From Tetrastigma voinierianum (taxonomy: Eukaryota > Streptophyta > Magnoliopsida > Vitales > Vitaceae): a stretch of DNA of 64,000 bases. How positions within the stretch are numbered: the stretch's first letter is position 1; each line of letters begins with the position of its first letter. The stretch spans positions 62,001-126,000 of the forward strand of contig JAEQBH010000135.1 in NCBI GenBank assembly GCA_016808115.1, read 5' to 3'. Made by a program: the position numbers and the translations under genes. Shown here in pieces: positions 1-11,498 of the stretch. Below the pieces are notes generated by a model, which ran no database searches, was not told the origin of the DNA, and saw only the letters and a program-made list of their open reading frames with translations.

Positions 1-1554
1 ATGTGTCAAAAGCATGTGTAATAAAAGCTTTCTTGAAATCGGTCTCTAAGAAGGCCGTCTTCTCGAACTTCACCCACATTACGAAAAATGTTCCCTCGAC
101 AGGGGTGAGCTATCGCCCGATGGTGGAATCACGCAAATGGGTTCTTTCTCCTTTAAGTGCATATGCAATGCTCGATTTAAGCATGGCTCCAGTAAATACG
201 TGATCTACTTGAATGTCTACATGCCCATTCCATGTCTCGAGTCCTCAAACTCACTCACACTTGCCTAAGCCATGTGAAAATAATCATTTTCAAAACAAAA
301 CTTGTTGATGCTTGAAAATATACTATGACGATGTCGGTAAATATAAGACTATCTCCCATCAGGCGAATTGGTTGGTGAGCACTAAAGCTTGATCGTAGTC
401 TGTCCAAGGAAATGATCTGTTGGCGTCTCACAGGCCAATTCTCGGAAAATCGTCACTTGTGAAGTGGCTTTTCCCTTGACAATGCTGAATTTTGGTCGTA
501 TCGTACGGTAACACTGTCCCTACAGGATCCAGTGCATATGAAAATGCATTATGCAATTTCAAAACCATTTATACAATATATACCAATATATTAATTATCA
601 CAACATTCTCAAATTTGCAATTCACACCACATGTAATTCAGCCAGTATGGATCGAAAGCATTTTAATTAACTCACTTGAGCAATTCCATGATTTCATCTC
701 AATGGCCTATACACACAATTATAAACTTCCATATAATTGAGCAAATCTAATTTATCTCAACGGCCCATACACCAAAACGTAATTTATTTCATAAATTATT
801 AAACAAACACTAAGCAGTATCTGCGATCGCGGACTGTCCAAATGGGCTTCAAGTCTCAAAATTTTCACACTTAGGTTCAATTTGGGATAGATCAATGACC
901 CCTCACATTCGAGCCAACCTGAAGCATTTACAAAACATAAGCGAGGGTAAAACAAGTAAGTCAAACCTACACTCCACAGAGTTTGTCTAAACTCAACTTT
1001 TTAGTGTCCGCGCGTAATTTCGTCGCATGGGTGAATTTAGCCTTGACCTCGTAATCAGATGGTCCAGATTTTAAATGAATCTGAAAAAAAACTAAGAGAG
1101 ACAAAAAATAAAAATAATTCTCTCAACTCTCACGTGCCTCCCTCCGACACCCCCCTCTCTGATTTTTTTCCTTTTTATTGTTATTATAATATTATAATAT
1201 TATTAATATTATGTGTGTATTATTATTTGGATAAAATTATTTCTATTCTGTGTCGATTGCATTCGTCGAAATTTTTTATTCTTTTCAGTTCAATTCTTTT
1301 AAATGAACTTTAGCTATTATGATTTCATTTGAGATTTAATAAAAATCACCGTCGCGAAAATCATTGACGATTATCGAAATTCGTAAAATATTCGATTGTC
1401 TGAGTCGTGAGAAACTTACGGGTCCACTAGATTTGTGAGGCAATTTACTTGGCGCAATCGTTTCGTCATCCGAGATGTAGAGGAATTTAGGTTTCAAGCC
1501 CGAATTCTCATTTCTGGAATTTTTCGAAAAATTGAATTTTTCTCGGGTTTTACA
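1..1554 (-). mobile_element. Partial LTR of the gypsy family seen at 25.7-32.5 kb
   Basis: This stretch matches, in order, the two LTRs at 25719-27852 and 30458-32527. Shared blocks are a segment with a short ATATGAAAATGCATTA motif near 536, the block ending in CACCACATGT near 630, and the terminal block ending TCTCGGGTTTTACA. Read on the minus strand the LTR begins TGTAAAACCCGAGAAAA at 1554. The flank beyond 1554 (TTGTTTCTATAT) has no polypurine tract, unlike the flank of the 3' LTR at 27853. This end is therefore the outer 5' edge of an insertion. The rest lies off the window, so a solo LTR cannot be told from a whole element. It is more diverged than the other two copies. Confidence 0.8.
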
Positions 1555-2717
1555 TTGTTTCTATATATTTCTCATAAATGCTCAATTGATGCATTTCGAA
1601 GTGCATAATGAGCTTCTTTATCGTAACAATTATACATTGAAACATGAAAGACAAAAAAATGATAGAAAAAAAATAGTGATTTCATATATGAGTATTTGAG
1701 TATTTGATAGAAAAAAAATCTGATCAATTCGAGTATGAGTATTTTAAGGTGAAAAAAATGAAGATTATTGAAAAAATGACTCGCAACTTTCAAGCAAGTG
1801 GATCAAGTGGTCATAATGATAGTAACTTTAGTAATTTTAATGAATATGAGGATGAAAATTATGGAGATGATATACAACATATTAGTTTTATATTTATATT
1901 TTATCATTTGATTAATATAATTTTTATTATATAGCTTTTATTAATATAATTTTATTTTCTAATGTAATATGATATTTTATAATATAATATTTTTAGTTTA
2001 AAAATGTATTATTAGGTTTTTAATATATTTTATTTATTTCTAATATAATTTTATATGTAACTAAAAGAAATAAAAATATTTTATATATCATATTCATTAA
2101 AAAAGAATATTTTAGTTTCCATAAAATAAAGATTTGATGAATAATGATTTTGAGTTAAAAAATAAATAATCTTGGTTAGAATTGAAATCCAAAAAATGAG
2201 TCACATCATCTTCGATTATAAAGAAAATGCTAATTTAGAGTCTGGAAATAAGATTTATAGGTGAGATAATAAAGATAGGAATCATGATGAGCAAGACAGG
2301 ATGTAATTTTCGTTTTACAATTATGTTTCAGTCTGAAATTGCCAAACAGAACAGATTTTCAAACAGACCTAATAGGCTAATACTATTTTAATCAAATAAT
2401 TAATATTCAAAATAAATTATTATGAACTCAGTGTCTGTCCACAATCTCATTTGAACAACTTTTATTCTTCTGTCTGAGATCCTAAAGTGTTTAAGATCTG
2501 CAGATACAGTCAACTACTTTGATCCAGAAATTCTCAATAAATTAATGTAACAAATCAAAGGCAATCGACAGAACAGATTGTAAATTTTTGCAGGTTTTCA
2601 TTTACAAGTCCCCTATGGCGTTGGCCGTTGGTCGTTGGCCGTTGGGGATGAATAGCTTCAAAATCTACAAGATGGGTTTTTCTCAACTGGATCATAGACG
2701 ATAGTCATGATTCATGA
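1555..2717. other. AT-rich intergenic DNA 3' of the JAZ-like gene
   Basis: Nothing coding is supported here. The stretch 1700-2150 is very AT-rich, with short A and T runs and many stops in all frames. The last part (2600-2717) adjoins the stop codon of the JAZ-like gene on the minus strand and would hold its 3' untranslated region and polyadenylation signals. There is a small imperfect direct repeat of the GTTGGCCGTTGG type at 2619-2645. Confidence 0.5.
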
Positions 2718-3642
2718 CTAGCGATGGTATGGGGATGTTGTTTCCATTCTATTCTTTCGCTTCTGGAGGAAGCGATTGGGCAATCTCTTCACTGAAGGCC
2801 TGTTGGGCTGCCAAATCTGAGATTAGAGACAGGTGGTGCGCCTGAGGCTGTTGGGGTTCTTGTTCTTTCCTCCATTTCTCTACTTGCCAGCAGTAAGATG
2901 GATCTAGCCTGCAATATCCCAACAAACTGATTTATTCACTGTCGTATATCTTGCTGTATTTTGGGTTTCAACACAATGCATGGGAAACTAGTCGAATGAT
3001 ATCTTTGCAAAAATTTTCAGATCAACAACTTTGTATGTGATAGAAATTGGTTGAGATTTTGGTATTCAAGACTGGTTTGAAAGTCTCGCATTTCATCATA
3101 CTCTCAGGCTGTAAACCCTGAAGTACTTTGAATACCTTTATAAAAACGCGCAACAAAGACTTCACCGCAGAGACTCAACACTCCTCCAAAGATGTTGGAA
3201 TGCCTTTATATAGTGGATGTAATTAGCTGTAAATTCCTAAAATACTCTCTTTTCTCAATACTATTTCTTATATATATCTTGGTCTAATCTCCCAAAATCC
3301 CAACAAAGAGATGGTTATTTAAAGGGAAAAAAAATTTAAAATTAAAGAGGCCGGACGAAACACACGCATACCTGAGCTCTGTGACATCACAAACATAGAT
3401 CTTTCCGTTGTAGAAAATGGTAAGTTGTTGCAGTTTGCTGTTGCTCCTGGGCTTCCTCTTCCCGTCTCCATTCTTCAATCCCACCAATACAAAAACAAAA
3501 CAGTCAGATAAATATCAAAAAGTACAGTAGAGAGAGAGAGAGAGAGAGAGATTTACATCATGTTGTGATGGTGCTGGGGACTTGAATAATAAGCTCTGGG
3601 GGGAAGAAGAGGAAGCTCCAAATTGCAGTTTCTTCTCTTCAT
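2718..3642 (-). CDS. TIFY5: JAZ8/TIFY5-type jasmonate ZIM-domain repressor gene, three exons, frame disturbed by small indels
   Basis: JAZ proteins bind and repress MYC2-type transcription factors in the nucleus until jasmonoyl-isoleucine triggers their COI1-dependent loss. Reading minus, exon 1 (3642-3557) opens with MKRRNCNLELPLLPP, which holds an LxLxL EAR motif (LELPL) used to recruit TOPLESS. Exon 2 (about 3472-3372) holds QLTIFYNGKIYVCDVTEL, a complete TIFY core. Exon 3 (2908-2718) starts with ARSILLLASREMEE, the end of the ZIM domain, and ends with a Jas-like motif, VKRLPNRFLQKRKNR, then TSPYHR and a stop. Exon order, the total of about 125 codons, the N-terminal EAR and the SPYH end match Arabidopsis JAZ8. 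Donors (GTAAATC, GTATGCG) and the exon 3 acceptor (TTGCAG) are visible. The exon 2 acceptor is uncertain. The reading frame breaks at the exon 2/3 join and again before the Jas motif, each explained by one missing C in a C run, so this is either a young pseudogene or a sequencing error. Identity is secure; integrity is not. Confidence 0.87.
3529..3550. repeat. (AG)n microsatellite in JAZ-like intron 1
   Basis: About eleven uninterrupted AG units lie just inside the first intron of the JAZ-like gene, beside the exon 1 donor. On the gene's strand they read as a CT tract right after GTAAAT. Length polymorphism between individuals is likely. Confidence 0.95.
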
Positions 3643-3746
3643 TGTTAAAAAACAGAAGAAAGGGTGTTCTTCAGTTTTTCCTTAGCTTTTGATTTCTGTG
3701 ACAGGATGGAGAAAAGAGCTTGATGAAAGCAGAAGAAAGATCGGTG

Positions 3747-3754
3747 ATTTATAC
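3747..3754 (-). promoter_or_regulatory. Candidate TATA box of the JAZ-like gene
   Basis: The minus strand reads GTATAAAT here, about 105 bp upstream of the chosen ATG at 3642. This would put transcription start near 3715 and give a 5' leader of roughly 75 bp. Motif and spacing fit a plant core promoter. Start-site data are not available. Confidence 0.6.
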
Positions 3755-3860
3755 ATGAGGGGGGAGAAATGATGGGCCCCACCCCCACCTTGAACTATTC
3801 CAATAATTTTGAACACGTAATCCACGCAAGTTCAGACTCAACATCCCGACATTTAATCTG

Positions 3861-3866
3861 CACGTG
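3861..3866. promoter_or_regulatory. G-box CACGTG upstream of the JAZ-like gene
   Basis: A perfect palindromic CACGTG lies about 220 bp upstream of the JAZ-like start codon and about 107 bp upstream of its TATA box. JAZ genes are known targets of MYC2, which binds G-boxes, so a jasmonate feedback loop is the natural reading. That this particular site works is inference. Confidence 0.6.
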
Positions 3867-4049
3867 GAACACGATTTCTCATCAGCTTTTAAGTTTCCAT
3901 CCCATGTCCGGCTGTCGACATCTTCTTTTAGCTGTATTTCTTTTTTTGGTCTATAGATACGGTCATAGAATAGAGACGAAATTCCTGTGGGCCTTTTTTT
4001 TTTTTTTTGTGGTTTTAAACTTTAACTTCGTTGTCAAGTTCTGATTTTC

Positions 4050-5583
4050 TTTCTGTGTGGTGGAATCCCGCAGTCCCACCTCTTAAAATATTATGTCCAC
4101 ATTCTATGTTCTTTTTTTTTTTTTCATTATATGAAACTTAAAAATTGAGAGTTTCAATAATATATATACAACGGACTTGTCTCTTTTCGATCCAATGAGA
4201 ATCTACAAAATGAAAACGACACGATAACTAATAATACATATATTTATGTAGGACCACGTACGGTTAATGGAAGAAAAAATTACTATATAAAACGAGTATA
4301 ATAGCATAGTATTATTGAAATATAAAAAATCAATATGTAGAACTCTAAATTTATCATTTATATTTATAGGCAATCAAAATTGATAAAAATTAATTAATTT
4401 TAATTTTCTATCCTTTTCTATTGCATCTTGAGTAACGTTGTATGATATAGTAAGTTATTAAATGCTGTAATTTCCGAATTAAGTGCTCTGTATATATATC
4501 TTTATACATTTAACGTTAATGACTTTCTCTTAAGTTAAGTGTGATGGATAATTTTAACTTCCTATAATAATTAGAAAACAAGAAGTAATTCTCAAAATAG
4601 TCTAATTAATGGTAATTAGGGGTGGACATAAACATGTTTGGTTTATTGAAATATGTCACAAAAAAAATACCAACTCTCGAGTTTTGGTTTATTATTTACA
4701 TAAATAAAAAATCTAATTATTAATATGGTTAACCAAATATTCAGTTAACCATATATAAGTTTTTTAGTTAATCAAAATTAAAAAATAAATTTATAGTTTC
4801 ATAATCATTTATTAAAATTCAAATTACAATAATTACTATAAATACAATAAAAAATAGAAAAGAAAAATGAATGAATTTTAATTTATTTATTTACATTTTC
4901 ATGACACTTGATGCATGTGTAGGAGAGGAAAATAGTAAAAACCGCGGATGAAAGTAAAAAGTGCGACTAGCATGAAATAGAAACCACTGTCGATTTAATC
5001 AAAACCATAATTTATGTATTTTGTAAACTAAAATCGAGATTTGTACAAAATCAAAATCAAAACCAAATCGATAAATTCAATTAACCTATTTTTTGGTTCG
5101 GTATCGGTTTGGTTTCCGGAGTGGTTCGATTTTTGTTTGTTTTTGTGCGCCCCGACGCCCACACCACAAGTTTGATAGGCAGCAAAATTTTGTTAAAAAA
5201 CGTGTTTGGCTTTCCCTTTCCGGCTACCTCTTCAATTAAAGAAAAAATACAAAGAAACAAACAAGGCAGGCACAACAAAGTGGGCGCTCCAAATTATTCC
5301 ACATCTGGATAACGAGTTATGTACTTCTGATTAATTAGAATAAATGTAAGTGAAAGAATCCTATAATTGATTTGCTCCATACTTAGAAGTCACCTACTCA
5401 TACACATGCATTAAATAATTTACAACCATTACCATATGATTGAGATAATGGGGACAGTTTGTACAATTTGGACACTTTCCACACCATCTAGAAAATACCA
5501 TTTTAAATATTATTAATTTGGCACCTTAATTTCGTTTTCATTTAATTTATTTTATTTCTTTTTTAAGTGTAATAAAAATAGTA
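4050..5583. other. Intergenic DNA, no gene seen
   Basis: AT-rich DNA with scattered A and T runs. Two overlapping ORFs of about 65 codons on opposite strands around 5081-5312 show no recognisable protein and look like chance. Nothing else stands out. Confidence 0.5.
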
Positions 5584-5754
5584 AACTAGAAAACAAGTCT
5601 TTTTTAATTCATCCATCAATATTTACTTGTCATGTTTCTCAACTAGAAAACAAGTCATTTTTTATTCATCCATCAATATTTGCTTGTCGTGTTTCTCAAC
5701 TAGAAAACAAGTCTTTTTTTATTCATCCAACAATATTTACTTGTGATGTTTCTC
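5584..5754. repeat. 57-bp tandem repeat, three copies
   Basis: Three head-to-tail copies start at 5584, 5641 and 5698. Each begins AACTAGAAAACAAGTC and ends TGTTTCTC, with a few substitutions between copies. Spacing is 57 bp in both intervals. It is non-coding. Confidence 0.93.
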
Positions 5755-6726
5755 AATCATGCACAAATTGTTTTTAACATAAAAATATTATTCTAATGGC
5801 ATGTCTTGAAGCACGTGTTTAAGATTAATAAAGAAAATCATTTTTCAAGAATGGTAATTTGGCAATTGTTTTTTTTTTCTTTTTTTAGCACAGGCTTCAT
5901 CTTACCCTTATTATAAAGACAAACGGATTTGAAATGAATTTATAAAGTTTTTAAAATCTCCAAATAGATGCATGTCTAAGGCAGGTTTAGGTATAACTTA
6001 TTCATTTTATTAAATTTAAATTTTGAAAAAAATCTTAAAAGACTTAAATAAAATTTTCCATAGCCTTCCCACCCTATGCCACTAAGAATAGGGTGAACCT
6101 TTCATACTCATCCATTTACCATCCCGCAAAATAGATATATAATAAATTTTAAGAATAATATAATTTGATATATTTAATCAAAGGAAAAGAAATAAAATTA
6201 ATACAAGAAAATTAATTAAAAAATTAGTAAAAACCATATTATTATTATTATTATTATTGCACAAGAGAAAATGATATAAATATTCTAAGACCATCACCCA
6301 CTCGGAACAAACAAGTGCAATTTGGTCCAAAATGATATATTATTCTGTTTTTGGATTGGAACATGAGATTTCGGGTAAATCCATCTCTCTTTTATTACTT
6401 GAGTCATACCTCATGGGCACATAGAGCCTCTCATAATACAAAATATTAATACCATGTCTATCTATATCTCTTAAATTCCATAAATGTTAGGTGGGGAATT
6501 TGTTTTTTGACTTAATGTTGTATGAAACTTTTGTTCTAAATAGTGTTTAATAGTTAATATGATTAAGTATTTAGTGTTTGTTTTTCTATAAAAAAATCAA
6601 TATTTTAATTTTTATCTAATTTTTTAAATAAAAATTTAACAATATATATTATTATTATTTAATTAGCATGAAACATATCAATGATAGTTTCGATTGGATC
6701 ATAAATAATATGATTTTTTTTATATC

Positions 6727-6761
<35 letters not shown>

Positions 6762-7300
6762 TTTTTTCTTAACAAAAAAAACATTCAAAAAAAGTATTAA
6801 GGAAAAAGGAAAAAGCAAAATATTTTGGTGGCATTTGTTTTTTTATTAATATTGAATATAACTTTTATTTAGTTAGAATGTTAAATAAGGCTTAATAGAA
6901 TTAATTATTAAATCGTTTGTTTTTTTAATATTATATTTCTATTAAGTATTAAGTTGTCTTTTTATATGCTTAAAATCAACATCTTAAATATATTAAAAAA
7001 ATAATTTAAGTGAGTACTTATTTGTGTAATAATGATATAACTTTGATTTTTTTAAAGAATATGAATATTTGGTTAAAATACCTTAAATAACTCAAAATTT
7101 GTAGAGTTATTTCCATGTTTTTCTTAAAGAATGACTCATAATGGACAAAAATGTCATTTACCATTTCATGTATTTACATATATATTTGAAAAAGAAAATA
7201 CTTTTTTTACAAAAAAAAAACAATGAAGGTATTTTTATCAAAATTAGGTAAAAAATTAATTAATAATTAGATTTCTAAAATTTAGTTTTCAAAGGTCTTT
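5755..7300. other. AT-rich intergenic DNA with microsatellites
   Basis: No gene is visible. It contains a short (ATT)n run near 6239-6257 and a (TA)n run near 6729-6760. Confidence 0.6.
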
Positions 7301-7460
7301 CAAATCACCTTTATTATTATTATTATTTGATAATGAGCGGCTTTGTTATAATGTAATAAACTGAAGTCCTCGAACCTAGAACCTCTCTCCTCCTCCTTGT
7401 ATGTCTTTGTTTTTATATACCAGCTATTTAGTCATGTTGACAAATCACCTTTATTATTAT
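7301..7460 (-). mobile_element. SINE-like short retroposon with 20-bp target duplication
   Basis: A 120-bp insert (7321-7440) sits between two exact 20-bp direct repeats, CAAATCACCTTTATTATTAT, at 7301-7320 and 7441-7460. On the minus strand the insert contains AGGTTCGAGGA, close to the RNA polymerase III B-box GGTTCGANNCC. It ends in an (AAT)n tail next to the target duplication. A long duplication plus a simple A-rich tail is the mark of LINE-driven retroposition, and the B-box points to a tRNA-derived SINE. No convincing A-box was found, so it may be 5' truncated. Confidence 0.68.
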
Positions 7461-7888
7461 GATAAATATATATATTTGTAAAATATATAATAAATAATTT
7501 ATTATTATCATTCTTACAAAAAATAATTATTTTATTTATTTATTTATTTTATATAACTAAAATAGAATATACATATAAAATTAATAATTCTAAAAATAAT
7601 AGATTGATGAAAACAAAATTAAAAATATTTTATGTTTTTAAAATATTTTACGTGGCTTTTAAAAGATTTTAATATATTTTGTATTGATTCTAAAGTATGG
7701 AAAAAGCAAAATATTCTATTTAGATATTTTTAAAGATATTCTAAAGATTCAAATTTTATATTCTAAAAATATTTTAAATTTTTCTATTAAAAAATTCACA
7801 ACCAAAAATGAAAAACAAATAGTCTAAAGTCGGAAAGCAATTTGCTTTAAGTCATGAAAAAGTTAAAAAATAAAAATGATGAATGCTA

Positions 7889-8040
7889 AAAGCAATTTTT
7901 ATTTATTTATTTATTTTTTGTTAGGGATAACCTCACAACACATCGGTTCATAGCACAGACTCGTCTACATTTTACACCCATAGCGTCCTAAGTTCCACAA
8001 CATCCGAAGAAGTAGAAGACCAGAGATGAAAGCAATTTTT
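7889..8040 (-). mobile_element. Second short retroposed insertion with A-rich tail
   Basis: A 128-bp insert (7901-8028) lies between direct repeats AAAGCAATTTTT at 7889-7900 and 8029-8040. Read minus, it ends in an (ATAA)n tail against the target duplication, as retroposed RNA copies do. No clear polymerase III box is seen, so it could be a SINE of another family or a short retroposed transcript. Confidence 0.55.
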
Positions 8041-8924
8041 CTTTTAACAAAAAGCCAAAAAATAAATTTCACCTTAATCTACCCAATTCTTTTTTTCTTT
8101 TAAACTATTCTTATTAAAATTTTCTCCTCCTTAAAAATTGAAAATTTGGTCCCGCATTTCACATCAAAGGTGCCGAACATTTTTTAAATGTTTTTCATAA
8201 AATATTTTAGAAGTTTTCTTATTGAATAAGACTCATGTGATTGAATAATTCTTTTCACAGGTTATTAAAAACGAGAATAAATTGAACAAAATCCATGTGA
8301 TTACATAATTATTTTCATTGATAACGTTGTCCCATCATAGGAAAATACCAAAATATTTCTTCTTTCAAATTATATTTGCCACCTTCAATTGAAAGTAAAG
8401 GAAGAGGAATCCCTTTTTTCAAGTTATGGATTTATACACATTCAAAACAAGAAAGAAAAAATGAAATGACATAAATGTTCGTTGTTGATAATCATAATAA
8501 ACATATGTGAAAATTAATGTTAAAGAAAAGCTTTTCAAAACTATACATATGCTTTTTAGTTTGTAGTATAAAAAACTATTCAAAAATGAAAAAATTTTAA
8601 TTTATTTTCAATATTTAAAAAATAATTTTTATATAAAATTTTATTTTAATCATCACATATGTCTGTATAATTATTTTTTGAAACAAATATCACAAACACA
8701 AACATTTAAAAAGATGTATTTTTAAAATTCTATGTTTTTACTTTTTATTGAGAATAAAAAAAAATAGAATACAAGTTTTAAGGTAATTTAAAACAAAAAA
8801 TTTCATTTATCAATACAAGGAATCGTAGGGGATTCCGACAAAAATACCTAATGTTTAATATTTATTAAAACATAATATCTTAAAATTATTTGCAAATTTA
8901 CTCTTTTTGGTTTATATTTTTAAT
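8041..8924. other. AT-rich intergenic DNA, no gene seen
   Basis: Nothing coding or repetitive was recognised, apart from A/T homopolymers and two similar short blocks around CCATGTGATT near 8230 and 8290. Confidence 0.5.
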
Positions 8925-9102
8925 ATTTTATACGAAACTGTTTTCGATGCTTTTGCCAATTCAATACTCTTATATTTATCTATTTTTATAAATTAAATTA
9001 AAATAGATGCTTGTAAAAGATAGATAAGTATAAAAGTTATATATTAGATAAACATAAGAGTATTGAATTGACAAAAGTGTAGAAAATGATTTCCGTATAA
9101 AT
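8925..9102. mobile_element. Foldback (MITE-like) element, 58-bp inverted arms
   Basis: The arm at 8925-8982 is the reverse complement of 9045-9102 over about 58 bp with a few mismatches. The shared core is CAATTCAATACTCTTAT on one side and its complement on the other. The loop of about 62 bp is AT-rich. A third, partial copy of the arm in direct orientation follows near 9110-9155. Such a structure is typical of a MITE or a foldback element and would form a hairpin RNA if transcribed. No clear target duplication was identified. Confidence 0.7.
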
Positions 9103-9155
9103 ACTTATATGGAAACCATTTTATATGCTTTTGCTAATTCCATACTCATATATAT

Positions 9156-11498
9156 TTTTTTCTAATATGTTATTTTATCTTCCTCAAATAAGAGGGGTGA
9201 TTTCAAGTAGCTACACATCTTTTTATAAATCTATTTTTTTTATAAATTAGTTATTCCATGTAAATCTAAGTTTTATTTTTTTTCATGATTTCGCCACTTT
9301 GTTGTAGTGTTTGGTTTTGTATCGCCTAACGTTTTGTTTTTTGACATTTTATTGTGATCTTTTATTTGTGTGTGAACAATTCATATAAGATAGAAACAAC
9401 AAATTAAATTATGTACGTCGATATGTTTATATCTTTTGGTCATGGGATTCTTTTGAATCATTGTAGTGTAATTATCAAATTTATATATTTTTAGTTTATT
9501 TATTATCTTGTCTTTTGTGATTATTGCACTTATATGATTTTATCAGGTTTCTATTTAAGTAGCTTGAATCGATAAAATTCTTTTCTTAAAATTTTTTTTT
9601 ATATTTATCTTCTTTTTTTAAATTACCTTTTTGGTTAAGCTATAAATTCATCTTCCACAAAACAATTTAAAAAAAAAAACTAAAACGATTATTTTCTTGA
9701 AAACTCACATGGAAAGGCTAGCCACTAGCTAGCCCATCTTCTTCTCTCTAAAGTCCAATCAAGACATTGATTTCACAATTCACAAGCAGCAGCCTAGAAA
9801 AGAACAAAATAAAATTTTCACAAGAGCCAAACAAGTTACTTTCAGTGTGGGGAAGTCCATTCACTACATAAGCAATCGAACATGGGAAGTGCAGAAAGAA
9901 ATGATGTCATAATCATAAGAACAAGTTGGGACTGGGGACTTAATCAGGAAATTGGCCTGGGGACCCCTACCCTTCCCCCCAAAGTCTAAGTAAACTCACA
10001 TTAATTTTCAATTTTCCCTCGTGTCATCTTGCCTCCTTTGGCACGCCGCGCTGTTCATCATCATCGTCATCTTCTTCTTCCTTCCGCCAGCCACATGGCT
10101 TGCCAAGTTTTTCTCTGCTCATTAAGAAACGTGTGCTTTTTATTTTTTTATTTTTTATTTTTTTGAGTCGTTGAAAAGTTGGTTTGGACAATTAATCAAC
10201 TTTTGGAATTCTGTTGCGCCCATTTTAAGTTGCCATGTCTTTTATTTAGCACGTTCGGCTTTTAAAGTCTTAGGTAACACGCTAAAGAAACACATTTTTT
10301 AATAGCCGGGCATCCCCACTTACTGTGTGACCCTTTACTTGGTCCTCTAAAGATATTCCAAGTGGTGGGCATTTTAGAGCGAATCCAAAATTGACTTAGG
10401 GCTAATAATATAATACTTCACATGATTCGTGGACATGATCTAAATTCTCGACATAATTTTGATTGACTTAATCGTATTTAGATTGTTTTCGTATTCACCT
10501 ATTTAATAAATTTGTTATTTTCGTGTAAATCCTCATAATCTAAATTTGACCCCTTGATTATAAATTTAACCTTTCAAATTTTTAAGGATTAATCGTGTCA
10601 AAGTTAATTGGTTAAACCCAAATATAACTTTGAATAAGTTATTCATAATTGGATTATACGGTTTGTATCTTATCACTTTATTAATAATTGGGTAGTGTTT
10701 GAATAAATTTTACTTGTATTAATGCATGTTGTGTTTAGAGATGCTGTCTGGCGCAATTACTTAACGTGTCGCTCATAAAGCGAGTTATGTCTTTAAGATT
10801 ATTAAAAAAGAAAATTTATACTCCAAAATTAAATATTTATAATTGACTAAAAAATCATTTAATTAATTCATAAAAAAAGTGCTTAATTTTGAGTATGGTA
10901 TCTCTCATCAAAAAAATATATTAAATTAAGTTTTATGTCTAAACCCAAGACCAAACCAACCGATCAATCCTCAAGATTGTTAAAAAAAAATAACACGTTA
11001 TAAAATTTAGACAAGAATTAAATATTAATAATTAAATAAAAAAAACTTAATTTTGAGTGGGGTTATCGGTCATAGAAATTTAAAAGATATATTGAATTAA
11101 GTTTTTTGTCCAAACAAAAATGAAAATTGTAGATGACAATTGCTAAGTTTCTTGAAATAAATCCCCAATGCCTAATGCATGTCTCATTCTCTTTTTTCAT
11201 TCTTATCAAACAATCAAGTCAATTGGGGTCTTAGGCCACTGTAAGTGGCACGTGACTTTAAAATATTTTTGGTAATTCTGTTTGTTCTGGTTTTATAACG
11301 GAACGGAAGAAAGCATGAATGTGAATTATGTGATCTTAATCCAACATCAAAATCGATTGTGATTTTGGGTAACTTGTTCTTGCTCTGGCATTGTAACATG
11401 AGGAAAGTGTGGTCACAGTATTTTAGAAAAGAGCAATAGAACTAAAAAGCTAAATTAGTATGGTGAGAAAACATAGCCTTGGCCCTTGAATGGATGAT
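9156..11498. other. Intergenic DNA, no gene seen
   Basis: AT-rich DNA. The stretch 9700-10330 has more balanced base composition (C-rich around 9960-10090) but no frame with recognisable protein. It might be regulatory or an old gene remnant. A degenerate direct duplication is listed separately at 10790-11115. Confidence 0.4.
10790..11115. repeat. Diverged direct duplication, about 180-bp spacing
   Basis: The stretch 10790-10945 recurs at about 10970-11115. Matching blocks in the same order are a TTAAATATTTATAATT/TTAAATATTAATAATT block, CTTAATTTTGAGT, and ATTGAATTAAGTTTT-type endings. Many substitutions and indels separate the copies. It is non-coding. Confidence 0.6.

Noticed and set aside
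3769..4044. 91-codon ORF on the plus strand upstream of the JAZ-like gene
   Set aside because: It lies across the promoter and G-box region, ends in low-complexity Phe-rich sequence and has no recognisable domain.
5081..5312. Opposed ORFs of 65 and 67 codons
   Set aside because: They are mirror frames of each other with no protein similarity or splice context.
9715..9740. Palindrome-like GGCTAGCCACTAGCTAGCC
   Set aside because: A single short GCTAGC-rich stretch with no repeats or gene context; expected by chance in this much DNA.
10080..10130. Possible microRNA precursor near GCCACATGGCTTGCCAAG
   Set aside because: No matching complementary arm was found within about 200 bp, so no hairpin.
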